Source: Vitis vinifera (lineage: Eukaryota > Streptophyta > Magnoliopsida > Vitales > Vitaceae). From it: a stretch of 64,000 bases of DNA. Position numbers and translations under genes: made by a program. Shown one piece after another: positions 18,991 through 31,429 of this stretch. The stretch spans positions 6,768,501 to 6,832,500 of the forward strand of contig NC_081818.1 of the NCBI RefSeq assembly GCF_030704535.1. Reading direction: 5' to 3'. The notes under the pieces are model-generated. The model ran no database searches. It worked only from the letters and a program-made list of their open reading frames with translations, and was not told the DNA's origin. How positions within the stretch are numbered: position 1 is the first letter of the stretch; every line of letters starts with the position of its first letter.

Positions 18991-21900
18991 CATGCCATTC
19001 TAGCAAATGCTCCAATAATTATCTTGGTCTCACACTTGGATGGTACTTCCCTAATTGCGCTTATCTCCAATTTGGGATTATACCCGATTGGAGTTGACCC
19101 TTTCACCTAGAAAAGATTTATCAGTATTAGTAAAGTTGGGTCCCAAATCAATTAAGAATTTCAATTTAGATGAGGTTTTTTTTTTTTTTTTGGCTGAAAA
19201 CAATTTGTTTTTAAAATTTAGGTTGTTTGTTTTTCTACTTTTTCATAACTTATTATAAACTTTTTATTAAATAAAAAAAATCAAAATATATAGCTTTTTC
19301 TAAATAGAAAAAATAACATATAAGTTTTACTTTATTTTTTAATATTTAATATAAATAAAATACTACAAAAACAAATAATCTAACATTTAATATTATTAAG
19401 CATTAAAGTTATATTTAGAATTAAGTAAAAAAATAAATACTTAATCAGTCTTACCCAAGTCATTACCCATTGTATCAATAATCGAATACTTCCTCCACGT
19501 TAAATAACACATCATTTAAAAGATAGTTAATAATTCAATACTTCACAAGACACATTCATGACAACACCTTTGACTAATTGAAGGATTAGAAGTAATAAAT
19601 CTCTTCTAAAATTGATTCAGGTGTATGAATCCAGCTTCTTTTCTTGACTAGCATTGTGGTTGTTGACTATGGATTTTGTCTTTTTGCAACTGTTCTCTTC
19701 TTGCATGATTCTTGTCTGTTAATGTGGAAGACAATGTTGCCAATTCAGAAAACCTCTCCTCAACATTGACCAAACTATCTTCCAGTAAAAGAAACCCCAA
19801 GTATTGAATCATGAAATTGTGTGTCCCATAAATTAAATATTTGGTGGATTAGAGTAGTGGGTTTTTATAATGATAAGGGTTGGTTTCATTTCTCATGATG
19901 AATACCACTAGATTGGGATTTGGGCCCTCTTGCTTTTTGAATGGATTAAATATATGATAAGGAGTTTTAAACCAAAATATTTTTTTTGTAGAAAAACTCA
20001 CTTGTTGATTCAAATATGAAATAATCATAATTTAATTTTTTTATTATTATCATTATTATTATTTATATGAAATTTGGATGTGTTGCAGCAAAATCTCCCC
20101 CATTTCTTCCCTCAAAGACAATGTTTTCTCCCTTGTAAGGGAGAAATAAAATATTGCTTTCAAATTGCTTCCCTCAAAATCTTATGCAAATCTCAAACTT
20201 AACTTGTAAGCAAGCTATGAAAACCCTTCTTCTTTTCCCCTCAATTTTTTAATCTTTGTTGGCCCTTGCAACCAAAGACACCTCAACTAGATATTTAGAT
20301 TATAATACTACTATAATTAAAATTTGATGACTTGTTGTTTATGTGAAAGTCTAAAGTTTTGAGTTAAATTTACTAAATGGAAAATATAATGTTAACGAAA
20401 TCATGATAAGTAAATATGATAATAGCAAAGTTTATTAGAGATGATAAACAATTCGTCACTATAACTCAAATTCAATATAATTTTTATGGCTTTAAATGGA
20501 GCATAATTGTATTTAGATTAAACTTATATCGATATAAAAAATCTATTTAATAAACGAGTTTTTTTGGGCTAATATTTATAATACGAATTTGATTGAATTC
20601 AACTATTTTAACTCATTTAAATTTAAATTTTAAATAAAGAGATCAATCAAGTCATAATCATATTATTTACCCAGTTATTATTCAGATCATATTTGAATTA
20701 ATCAATTTAATCGAATGTTTGAGTTTTAACATGTCATAAACATAATACGAGATTATCTCGTACCACTTTCAGGATTTATTATAAAAAAATATATGAAATA
20801 AATAAGATATAATGTACAAAGGAACTCAAACAACAACTCATTGTCAACAAACAAACTCTAAACAAGATTGTCTTAAAATAAAATCTCCCCAAAAAAAAGG
20901 GGTTAATCCAAAAAAAAAAATAAATGAAAGAATTTTGGACAAGTTACTATAGTATAATGTCAAAATAGAAGCTTCCATGTGAGTCAACATCAATCTTTAT
21001 AACTCCTCATATTTCGTTTTGGTCAGGAGAGGTGAAGTTGGGCCATCATGCACTTAATTTTTCTTAGAATGCCATTCATCTTATCTGCAACTTTTTGTAG
21101 AAAATTGTAGGGTCAAGTTTGTATGATGTTGAGCACCGAAGATTTTAAGGCATTTGCTCTCTCTCTCCATCATTTTCATGGAAGGAATTTCTCATATCAA
21201 GGAGAGTTTTCATATTGAATGTCTCATACTTGGTTTGTGGGTTTGTAGGATTATGTGGGTCTTATTTTTAAAATTTGTATATGTTTAAAATATGATTAAT
21301 TATTCTTTGATTATAATTTTAATGAGATAATTTTTGTATAATTAAATAAGAAACAATATTATGCATTAATTTTTTTAAAAAAAAAGAAAGAAAAGAAAAG
21401 GCATTCAAATGATATTGTATTGACTTTTATACTACTTTTTTATATATATTTTAATTTTTTATATTAAATTACTTAAAATATATTAAAAACTTTTATTGAG
21501 TTTAAAAAAATCTTCAATTTCCTTCCCTTTTATTACACTAAGTAAGAGAATTTATTTATTTTTAAAATTTAATTGATTGGTCAAATATAGTATGAATGCT
21601 TATTAGGACACCTTTTTTTTTTTCTATGCTTTACAATAGAAAATAAATATAAATTGATCAAATTTATTAGAAGTGCTCCTTTGCATTTCTAAAAATGCTA
21701 GTAACTTTCTTGAGTCTTAGAGTCTATTTTGATAGTGTAATTTAAAATTAGTTTTTTGTTTTTCAAAATTTTTAACATTGTTTATCTATAGTTCTCGATA
21801 AACAATTTTTAAAAATAAAATAAAATAGAAAACAACTTTTAAAAAATAAAGAAAAGTTGTTTTCACCGGTTTTTACAAATAAAATAAAAATATTAATTCA

Positions 21901-22533
21901 TTTTTGAAACATTTTTTTAAGTTAAAGAATAAAAAATAGCTTTTAAAAACAAGATTTAAAAAACATGACCAAACAGGTCGTTCAAAGGATAATGACTTTT
22001 AATTATTTTTATTTAAATTGAGATACTAAAAAATTTTATTCCCTTAAATTTAAAAATTATATATATATATATATATATATAAAAGAAGCTTCTGATGACA
22101 TAGATTTTGTTGACTTTTTTCACCACTCAAGTACCCAAAAATCTCAAAGGTCACAATGATGAAAAGAGTAAACTTATCTAGATGAAAACCTGGGAAATGC
22201 GGAAGGTGGACTTAGCCTCCATGCTTCTCAGTCATTTGCAGGCAACTTCTTTCAAAACTAAACCCAAAAGAAAAGACAGAAAATCCATGATTGATCAATT
22301 CAACCCACATAAAATAATATAGCATTGACAAGTGAGCAGCAGGGTTCAGTGAATTAATGGACAAGAAGAAAAAAAATCATAGTGGTGGGCCAATTGACCA
22401 GCCATGTAGAGAATTAGATGATATAGTAGAAGCTTCCACTGAGAAAACTTAAATCCCACATTCTTATAGATGGCAAGCAATTCAATACAACACCATCTCC
22501 TTCACCTCTGCTCTCCCTCCTTTTCTTTCTCCC
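18991..22533. other. AT-rich intergenic region upstream of the EGF-like gene
   Basis: This is mostly non-coding. It contains an (AT)n run at about 22060-22080 and a MITE-like block at about 21711-21985. The region at 20380-20760 is AT-rich repeat debris. One coding-looking minus-strand frame at 19648-19812 is listed separately. The last 100 bases before 22534 look like a normal leader. Confidence 0.5.
19648..19812 (-). CDS. Short unrecognised ORF (54 aa), possible gene fragment
   Basis: On the minus strand an ATG at 19812 opens a 54-codon frame that ends in TAG at 19648-19650. The predicted peptide is helical and charged, with segments such as LLEDSLVNVEERFSEL and DKNHARREQLQKDK. It looks more protein-like than the surrounding AT-rich sequence, but I do not recognise it. 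It could be a fragment of a gene carried by a transposon, or chance. Confidence 0.2.
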   Translation of the reverse strand: MIQYLGFLLLEDSLVNVEERFSELATLSSTLTDKNHARREQLQKDKIHSQQPQC

Positions 22534-24202
22534 ATGGCTTCCACTAACCTCATGGCTTCTATGGCTTTGCTTCTGCTTCTGCTACCTTTGAGTGCCATGG
22601 GAGATGACTGGTCTCCAGCTCTCTCCCCCTTTTTAGGTACTTGCAATCAACTATATAGATATATAAATTGAGAGAGAGAGAGAGAGCTCTGACATATATG
22701 TTTATGCATGTATCTGTAATATAAGTGTGTTTTGTGTGTGCAGACAATCTATGTGATGAAGTGGAATGCGGGAAAGGAACATGCAAAGCCAGTCTTGAGT
22801 ATAAATTCAACTTCATCTGTGAGTGTGATTCTGGTTGGAAGCGAACCCGTGGTGATAATGAAGATGGTCTGAAGTATCTCCCTTGTGTCATTCCAAACTG
22901 TAAGCACTTCTGCCTCAGCTTTCAAATGGAATTCAGTCCCCTGGGCAGCACTGCTGACCATGATCGTCTCTTATCTATTTGCCTTGTCTTTTCAGGCACA
23001 CTGGACTACTCCTGCATGACAGCCCCGTCTCCTGCTCCAGCCGTTCCACATAATGAATCGGCCTTTGATCGTAATCACTGTTACACTACCATCATCTTCA
23101 AAATCACGGAAGCACCGGCTAGAATTCCTTCTAACATATCGTTTATTTGGTTCTGTGATTTTTCTAGCTTGCTATTGGATGTATTGTGGAGAAGGTAAAT
23201 GCACAAGGTCATCAGCATATGGTTACAAATGTGAATGCAATTCTGGTTACCAGAATCTTCTTAATATCTCAGTCTATCCCTGCTACAGTGAATGTAAGAA
23301 AATATTAATCCTTAAAACTCTTAAGGTAATCAATTAGAAGTTTGAAGTATGACAATCTGACTTTTGGGCTTCTGATGTTTAAGGTGCACTTGGAAGCGAC
23401 TGTGAGAAGCTGGGGATCAAGGTTTCGAATTCGACGTCCTCGTCAAATTCAGGTGATGGGAGTGGAGGTGAGATTAGCCATGCAAATAACACTTCATATC
23501 TTCTCTCTCCGTGTTCTTTCTACCAAAACCTATGGGGTGTATCATAAACAAAGTGACCCTAATCATAAGACCAAAGTGCCATATATAGACATCATAAGAC
23601 TTGGAGATAATTAGTCCTGTCTTCTAAACCCTAATCAGAATAGAGATCAATCCTATATATTCTAAGCAAAGACTTCAGTTGTGTGCTCTAAATTCCAGTG
23701 AAAATAAGACTGCATATGCCCACGTAGATGGACACTGAATTCAATGTGTCCTCATCTATTTTGACAACTAGTTTTCTAAATAAATGGTTTAGATAGGTCC
23801 AACCCATTAGCCTTTTGGAAACTAACACAAGACTCCATACCTAAAGCCAAGTGGCTGGTATTGCTTGAAGAAAAAGGACTAATTAATGAATTTGTATTCA
23901 AAGTTTAAATCTCTACGCAATTGACTCAAGGCCTGTGTTCTCCTTTTTCTAAAGCTGCCAAATACATGTTTCACCTACTATTAGTATTAGTATTATTTCT
24001 TATTTGTTTTGGGAAGACTGGTATGAGTACTGATTGAGGCATTGAAAAGTCAAATTACTTTTCATATAAATGACTTAAGCTTCAAGCAAATCTGATGTTC
24101 TTCCCTTTTGCTCTTGTTCTTCCAGGTGGCTCGTTTCTACCAGGCAAGGCTCATTGGGTGGCTCTAGTGCTGATCTCCATGGGTTTACTTCTGTGGAAGT
24201 AG
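22534..24202 (+). CDS. Small secreted EGF-like protein with probable GPI anchor
   Basis: Exons 22534-22636, 22744-22899, 22996-23070, 23168-23293, 23384-23467 and 24126-24202 give 621 nt, 206 aa, all junctions in phase. Residues 1-22 form a signal peptide rich in Leu. Two Cys-rich EGF-like modules follow, one with CGKGTCKAS...CECDSGW and one with CGEGKCTRSS...CECNSGY. A Pro/Ala/Ser linker separates them. The C-terminus has a Ser/Gly-rich stretch and then a hydrophobic tail (WVALVLISMGLLLW) ending one residue before the stop, typical of a GPI-attachment signal. It belongs to a plant family often annotated notch-like; the function is unknown. The second start ATG at 22552 is also possible. The protein is likely at the cell surface (inference). 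Confidence 0.88.
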
Positions 24203-24723
24203 GACTAGGAATATTAATTGGACCCATATCTTAGGACATTGGAATTTAGTTATGTCATACGAGATTTCATTATATTGTCTGATTCATGTGTTTGGTTTAT
24301 TGCTCTTCCGATTCCATCTGATTCTTGTGTAGAATCCAGTTTGTAAAAATATTATAGACAGTCATAGGTGATGCATAGGACCACTATTGAATAAATATCA
24401 TGAGTGTGTTGTTTTGTTGTTTAGTAGATGTAACAGTGTCACTCTCTACTCGTTTGCAGTCTACCTATGATCAACATATGTCTCGTATGATTAACCAACT
24501 GTAAATCTTTTGGCAGCTAAATAATGTGTTCCTCTAAAGGATGATATATCCCTCCCCAAAAGTTCAAGCCATTAAACAAGATTTGTCCTAAGAACAGGCA
24601 AGGCAAATGCTGGTAAAGAAGTCTACTGTGATACTGTCCAACTAACAATTCCATCCCAATATATTCCAATCCCCAACTAAAAGGAATTAGGTTCTAGATC
24701 TATTTCTTAGGAACTCGATCCAT

Positions 24724-25616
24724 TTTTTTTTCGATAAGTAAACACATATAATAGCAAAAGGCAAAACGCCGCATAACATACAGGGAGTATACGAGGCGAC
24801 GAGGGCCTCTCAACAAAAAAGCAAAAGGAACAAAAAACCCACCAATCCTTAACTAGAGGCTATCCACTCCAAGAAACCTATAAGGAAGCGAGGCTCCGCA
24901 CCACTATACAGTTTTGCCCACCCCCGCGCATTACAAACAAAATAATTCTTAACTTTCTGTATAGCTAACTTCCCCCCCTTGAATGCTAATCTATTCCTCT
25001 CCTTCCAAACCGTCCAAAAAATAAATAACGGTATGGATCTCCAAATTTTCTCCCTCTTTTTACCCACAAAAGAACCCTTCCAGCTAAGAACCACCTCCTT
25101 TACAGATTCTGGAAAGACCCACTGGGCTCCAAACAAACTAAGAACAATCCCCCACAACACACTAGCCACTGTACAATGAATAAGAAGATGATTTACGTTT
25201 TCCTCATCACTACCACATAAATAACAACGATTAGGAAACTACCATCCTCTCTTTTGAAGCCTATCAAGGGTAAGAACCCTCCCCCAAGTACCTTCCCACG
25301 CAAAGAATGCTAGCTTAGAAGGAACGTTCTCCACCCAAATGCCCTTTTTAGGAAACATAGGAACACTAGGGCTGATCATCAAACCATACGCTTCCTTAAC
25401 GCCAAACTTCCCATTTTTTCCTCCCTTCCATAAGGCTGAGTCCTCCTCCAAGGTAATTCTTTGACTCCTTAAAATTTGAAGCAATTCGTCTACCATGTTC
25501 AGCTCCCAATCATTGAAGCCTCTAATGAGCCTTAGATTCCAACCTCCTTGGCCAGAATTCTGGTCCCACATATCCCCCACTGTGGCACTCCTTTGGGAAG
25601 CCACATTGAAGAGTTG
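24724..25616 (-). mobile_element. 5'-truncated LINE with 15-bp target-site duplication
   Basis: The minus strand encodes the 3' end of a plant LINE ORF2, including a zinc-knuckle CYLCGS...HLLIHC and the FWTVWKERNR motif. The frame is open from 25616 down to 24849 except for one TAG (after LQKRGW, near 25240). The poly(A) end is seen as a T run at about 24723-24731. AGGAACTCGATCCAT at 24709-24723 and AGGAACTCCATCCAT at 25617-25631 differ by one base and form the target-site duplication. The frame continuing to 25682 is therefore a chance extension into the target. Confidence 0.85.
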
Positions 25617-25631
25617 AGGAACTCCATCCAT

Positions 25632-26860
25632 GCCAGGCCATTGTAGAAATTCACTAACTGATGATCTCTTTGCTAGTGGCATTACTTCTATAAAATTCCA
25701 GAAATCTCAAATATAAAAGCATTCAATGATGCTGCTTATTCTTTAAGGAGAATTGCATAAATGCCAATGAGAATTAATGCAAGGCCATATATTTCAACCA
25801 AATAGGGGAACAAACACAGTAGTAGTTCTTGTTTTAATAAAATATCCAGACATTGTCATGCCATACTTTGATCAGCCCTCCAATGTGGATATGATTATGC
25901 TTGTGTCCTTGGGTGGTGATTCAACTAGGGGTTCAATAAAACAGAAGGCAAGCCTAAGCAGATATAGCTGTGGAAATATACAATTACAAAATATACTTTT
26001 CAAGAGGTAGGGGGGTTGAGCTAAGCATTGCATCAATTATCCCAAAACAAACAATTTGCATCAATTGCCATGGTTTTTGAGTCCAAGTTGATGATCCTAA
26101 GGTTCACATCTGTAACTAACAACCACAATCAGCCTCTTTCGGGCTTATTTGTGGGCTTAATAAATTGGAGAAATAAATATGCGGTGACGCTCAAGCACAT
26201 GACCTCCCAAACGAGGCTTTGATAACATGCTGAACTACCAATTTTCCTAAAAACTTATGCTTGTAGGATTTGGGTTCATAATGTATATCATGTTCTTTAA
26301 CAGAGCTCAATCACATTACTTAAAACAGCTAAACCAGCAGCTCATATGCATGTTTATAGGTCTTCCCGAATCCCAACATGCCATCGCTTTCATAGCTGGA
26401 TCTGGTGTATCAGGACCATGGTTATTGCAGTGTTTTCTTACAATGCTAAGTCGTCTAAAGTCATATGCACTATATAGAATATATGAGATGTCGAACCACT
26501 ACTGCATAAAAAATCTAGAGATTAGGACCATGGTTAATCAGTATTTCCTTAACACTCAAACCAGAAACATGTCACGGGCCTTTTGAATTAAGTAATATAA
26601 ATAAAACTTAGAGCTGCTAGCGCATGATGGATCCTCATTCTTGAATGTGTCCATTTGAGTCATGTGACTCAATTCATTATTGCTAATTTGCCACTACTTA
26701 AGAACTTCAATATAGAAAATAAAAGATGCTCCAATTTTCTAAACATCTATTCCTAAGCTAGTGAATTCCCAGAATAGCACAAGCCCCTTTCAAGTTTTTC
26801 ATCCCAAATTGCTTTGATAACCAAAAGTCAGTAGATTTTTAAATAAGAAATCTGAAAGTA
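25632..26860. other. Intergenic, no gene seen
   Basis: Short frames at 25777-26010, 26028-26222 and 26257-26586 show no motif, no splice context and no biased codon use. I see nothing else of note. Confidence 0.4.
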
Positions 26861-27800
26861 TGTCAGAAAATGCCTACAAAGGGGCTCCTAGTACTCAGGA
26901 AGTACACAAGCAACATGCAAAAAGGAAGAAGCATAAAGTAACAATTACAAAGACAAGATATAAAGGGCTCTAAGAAGTCCTCAGCATACTAATGAACTCT
27001 ATAAAGGATAAGCTTCCTAGAGAGTCCATAGACCAAATGAAAATCATACAAAGATTTAAGATAGACTTCTTTCAATTTGAACTCCAAAAGTTCCTTCTGT
27101 GTGTGTGTGAGAGTTTTTTCTTTTTAATTCTCAAAAACAAAATATATTCATTTGATTGAATGGTAAAAATAAAGAAAGATGAACAATTCTTTGAAGATGT
27201 GCAATTGTTAATCAAAAAGTAGAAACCTGTACTGCTCCACAAAAACTACAATTATATGCACAAACTATAAGCAGACAAAGCAATATATTTACATTGCAAA
27301 AGCTTTGTATGCTTGGGGGAGAAAAAAGGCCTCCAACAAATGAAGCTAATTGTTTTACTTCTTGCTTAGCTATCTGGTCTGAAGCTTGTTTAGCTGAGTA
27401 AGGAACTTAAGAGAAGGAGAATCCCACCTTCATAGCAACATCTAGAATTTTGCAGAGCTGAATGTCGAAATTCCATGAGCCTCTAGCCCTAGAGATAACC
27501 AAGAGATAACAACTACAAAATCTCCTTCTACATTTGGGTTGGAAAAACACCTTTAGCTTACAACAAACCCTCAATTTAAGCTACTATCTCTGCCTCAACA
27601 GTTGAACCAACTCCAACCGGTTCAGGGTAAGCCCTCATTATAGTGCCTGAATGATCTTTTATCATGACTCCCATACCCAATTGTTTTGGCTTACCCAAAG
27701 AACATCCATCAAATTTCAACTTTACCAAACCTACAGGAAGAGGTAACCATATCCTGTGTTTTGTAGATGATACATATATGATCACCAAAGAATGAGATAC
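26860..27800 (-). mobile_element. LINE 3' fragments with RNase H domain remnant
   Basis: On the minus strand, 27576-27788 encodes an RNase H-like segment (LPVGLVKLKFDGCSLGKP, then GVMIKDHSGTIMRAY). That is the C-terminal RNase H of plant LINE ORF2. Further left, 26880-27120 resembles the 3' tail of the same class. The two parts are separated by decayed sequence. No target-site duplication was found. Confidence 0.65.
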
Positions 27801-29140
27801 TAATAAAATGAAGAACTACATAAAGGACTTCCCTGCTACTCATCTTGATCTATGACATTCCTTTAGGCCCTTCACTAGGCTCTCAAAGAGGTGAAAGAGG
27901 GATTGTTTGACCAAATTAGTAACCTACTTGCATGTTCCATGCACATATGGGTCACCAGTCACTGTAATGCAAGTTGTCAATTTCAAGGATTGTTTCCCAT
28001 ACAAGTACAGGTGTGTAAAGGTAACCACTGACTGGACTTCTGAAGATCATTTCCAAAAAATACTGTATAAGCAAGTAATTAAAATCTGTTTTCGATAATG
28101 TTGTGACCTAGTGTGTTCATGAACTAAGGATATTCAGGTACTATAGAGTACATGGATTATATTAAAGAAAACTTATGTAAACCTGAACCAATCTAGGCAA
28201 AATGGGTACCTAAGCTACTACAGAAACCAGCAACCACTAAAGATTTTCCCATATTCAACCTACCAGTACAAGGACCCAGATTGAGTTTTTAACTATCTCA
28301 CCACATTGGCACCTAATAGTTCCCATGAACAGAAAACAGGGTGCAGACAAAAAAAATGGTTAATAAGCGCCCAAATTTTCTACAAGAAAATTCTGTTATA
28401 TTTTCCTCAACTGCATTTACTAATTACACAAGATTCTTAAAACTAAATACATAATTGAATAAAAAATAAAAAGCATTGCTCGGAAATAAAAAAGACAAAA
28501 AAAGAAAGAAAAAATAAATGATTATAGTGATAAACTGATAATGGCCACAATAACAACTCAATTCTAGGTCTAGTGAAGCCAGAGAGTGGAACAATTTATT
28601 CTAATTCCTACCTCAGTTAAGAGAAACTCCTACCATCAAAACCCCAAAGCGGAATTCCAAGACCATATGAGCATAGAAACAACACATTTTCAATGATTTC
28701 ACATGCCACTGATTTTATTTATCTTTCTATGCTAGCACACAAGTACAGCCTACTCAATAAACCAGATACACTGATGGCGCACAATTTCTTAAAAAAAAAA
28801 TCTAAAATTACTCATCTAAGAATCAAAACCAAAGGAAAAATTATCAGGACAAACTATTGCTTATGGACATCAAAATCAAAACATTTTATTTTGATTATTT
28901 CACATTTCTCCAATCCCACCTACACTGTTCTTGTACTTTATCAAATTCAAGATGCCCAATTCACCATTGAGAACTGCAAAGTTACAAAAACTCCCTCTGA
29001 TAGATACCCACCATCTAAGAGTTACACCAAATGAACTCAAAATCACCAAGAAATAATGAACAACAAGTATATAGAACCCGAAAAAAAAAAAAACCCAAAG
29101 TAGGGGGGCAAATCAATTCTCACCACCACCAAAAGATCTC
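27801..29140. other. Intergenic and isomerase 3' flank
   Basis: The right part holds the 3' untranslated region of the isomerase gene, transcribed leftward. Frames at 28693-29034 and 29031-29303 are low-complexity or antisense to that gene. Nothing else is recognised. Confidence 0.4.
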
Positions 29141-29992
29141 TCACTTGGTCTTCACTGTCACTCCATCCTTCCCAGCAATAATCACTGCAGTGGCCATGTC
29201 CAGAAACAACCCGTGCTCCACCACCCCTTCAAAGGATGAAATCTCCTTCCCTGCCGCAATTGAGTCTTTTATCGGCGTCTTGAAATACAAATCCACTATG
29301 TAATTTGAATTATCGGTCACATAGGGCTTCCCATCCGGGTTCAATCTCAGCTTCGCTTCACACCCCTCTTCCTTAAACAGCTCCTGCAACCTAACCAAAT
29401 TGTATTTCCAGCAAAACTGCACAACTTCAACTGGCATTGCTAAGCCGCTCCCACCAAGGCCATTAACCAATTTGGTGTCATCCACCACCACAACAAACTT
29501 ATCCGAGGCGGCCTCCACCATTTTCTCGCGGAGGAGGGCGCCGCCGCGTCCCTTGACGAGGTTGAGATCCGGGTCCACCTCGTCAGCGCCGTCGATGGCG
29601 AGGTCAATGCTGGGGTGGTGGTCGAGCACGGAGAGAGGGATGCCGAGAGAGAGGGCTTGCTCTTCGGTGCGCTTGGAAGTGGGAACGCCGACGATGTCAG
29701 AGAGTTGGCCGGTTTTGAGGAGGTGGCCGAGCTTGGCGACGACAAAGGCGGCGGTGGAGCCGGTGCCGAGGCCGAGGACCATGCCGCTTTTGACGTAGTC
29801 TACGGCCTTATCAGCGGCGAGCTTCTTGAGGTCGTCTTGGGTGAGGGCAGGTGCAGAGAAGGCTCTGATAGAGAGAAGGGGGCGGGTGCGGGGGGTAAGG
29901 GTGGAGGAGGTGCGGAGGGAAAGGGCATTACGGTGGTGGAGGGAGGAGAGGGAGTGGGACTTGGGTGGAGAGAGGAGGGATAGGGTGGCCAT
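29141..29992 (-). CDS. RPI: Ribose-5-phosphate isomerase A, plastid form
   Basis: The enzyme interconverts ribose 5-phosphate and ribulose 5-phosphate in the Calvin cycle and pentose phosphate pathway. The single-exon frame is 283 aa. Residues 1 to about 46 form a Ser/Arg/Leu-rich transit peptide with few acidic residues, indicating plastid import. The phosphate-binding loop LGLGTGST is at 73-80. DGADEVD is at 134-140, and KGRGGALLREK at 147-157. Residues Asp134, Asp137, Lys147 and Glu156 keep one constant offset (53) from the E. coli RpiA Asp81, Asp84, Lys94 and Glu103. The start ATG at 29992 is the only one ahead of the transit peptide. The coding region is much more GC-rich than its flanks. 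Arabidopsis AT3G04790 is the closest match I can recall. Confidence 0.97.
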   Translation of the reverse strand: MATLSLLSPPKSHSLSSLHHRNALSLRTSSTLTPRTRPLLSIRAFSAPALTQDDLKKLAADKAVDYVKSGMVLGLGTGSTAAFVVAKLGHLLKTGQLSDIVGVPTSKRTEEQALSLGIPLSVLDHHPSIDLAIDGADEVDPDLNLVKGRGGALLREKMVEAASDKFVVVVDDTKLVNGLGGSGLAMPVEVVQFCWKYNLVRLQELFKEEGCEAKLRLNPDGKPYVTDNSNYIVDLYFKTPIKDSIAAGKEISSFEGVVEHGLFLDMATAVIIAGKDGVTVKTK

Positions 29993-30330
29993 TGGTGGGT
30001 GATGGGTGGCGGTGGTGAAATGGGAGGTGGTTGTGCTGCTGTGTATACTATGATTTGATCTATCTTTCTATCCCCTTTGGCTTTGCCTTTTGAGGGATGG
30101 GGCTGTTGGAAGCTTTCAGGAGTGAAAATAAAGTTTGTCTGTTATTCAACCTTTGGACATGCCTCAGGCGCGCTGACCCACAGCTCTCATCAGTCATCAC
30201 CCCCAACAATCAGATCTTCTCCACCATGTCAAGATAAAGGATCCCCATTGGGTATTTTTAATTTGGCTATGTTCTCGCTATGTGCTAGGGAAGTGGTGGC
30301 CCCTTTTTCCATGTTTTGAAACTTGTTTTT
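29993..30330 (-). promoter_or_regulatory. Upstream region of the isomerase gene
   Basis: The leader and promoter of the isomerase lie here on the minus strand. Read leftward, GGGGATAG and AGATAGAT give GATA-type sites that are common in light-responsive promoters. Their use here is inferred only. The frame 30077-30319 is not coding. Confidence 0.3.
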
Positions 30331-31197
30331 AAAATTTATTTTTAAGTTAAAAAAAAAAATTAAAATAAGTTTAAGAAAATATGATTAACGGGTTTATTTA
30401 TTTATTTAATTTTATAAAATTGTTGAAAATAATTCTAACTTCTTGTTTAAAAATTGTTCTCCCTTTCACTTTGTTTTTAAAAATTATTTTTAAATAACAA
30501 CGATCAAACAAATTAGGAAATTTAAAAAACGGTTCTCTGTTTTTTAAAACAAAAAACCTTTTTTAAACCATAAGCTCAAACATACTAATACTTTTTTGAT
30601 AATTAAAAAATAAAAATAATAAATGATATCACATAGATATTTGTTACAAAAAAAAGGATAATAGATATTAAAAATAAAAAATAAAGACACATAGATTTTC
30701 GTGAAAAATTCTAAAAAAAAAAAAAAAAAGTAGAGTAGAAAAGAAGAAGATTCACAATGTCAAAAATTGATACAAGATGTAAGAGTTGTGAGAGGTTATT
30801 ATTTAAATAAAGTAGGTCCATATGCACGGGCAAGACTCAATATGCTAGTCCACCACTTATCCCCTAATTATTTTTTTTTATAATTTTAACTTCATCACAA
30901 ATGTCGCACTGGACACCTTAATACCATTTATTTATATTCTTATATTTTAAATCCATTTATTTGTAATCTTATGAAGGATATATTTAATTCTCTAAATCTT
31001 TTATTCGTGTGGTATCATTCATTTTTCTTTTAATTTATCCCTTGGAATAAAACAAAGTTGAAAGTCAATAAGATAAGTGGGCATCCTTAGAATGTATCCC
31101 CTGAATATGTACTTTTTTAAGTATCCCCATTATATGGATATTCGTCTAATTATTTTTGTATTTATTTTTTCAAACAATTATTTTTAATACTAATGTT

Positions 31198-31243
<46 letters not shown>

Positions 31244-31420
31244 CCGCTAAAAGTGTGTAATTGGAATGACTTTTCTTTTTTAGTTGAAAGGTTGATTTAT
31301 TTTGAAATAACACCTCAAATTTGAACCGACGTGAACGTAACGGGTTGAAAAAAAAATTCTTAAAAATTGGTAGTTACAAAAATATTGACAAATTTACGAC
31401 ATCTTTTACCATGTAGGAAG
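30331..31420. repeat. AT-rich spacer with MITE-like block and (AT)n microsatellite
   Basis: A MITE-like AT-rich block spans about 30305-30590. Poly(A) runs occur near 30712-30729. An uninterrupted (AT)n run of about 42 bases lies at 31200-31241. No gene is seen. Confidence 0.6.
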
Positions 31421-31429
31421 GTGCCTCTT

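Noticed and set aside
22559..22961. Minus-strand frames across the EGF gene
   Set aside because: Overlap EGF exons and introns on the wrong strand, with no conserved motif.
25617..25682. Extension of the LINE frame to 25682
   Set aside because: Lies beyond the target-site duplication, so it is target DNA read by chance.
28693..29303. Two plus-strand frames downstream of the isomerase
   Set aside because: One is AT-rich with no motif; the other is antisense to the isomerase C-terminus.
29400..29983. Frames antisense to the isomerase (132 and 122 codons)
   Set aside because: They are shadows of a GC-rich coding exon; Gly/Glu-rich or Arg/Pro-rich without domains.
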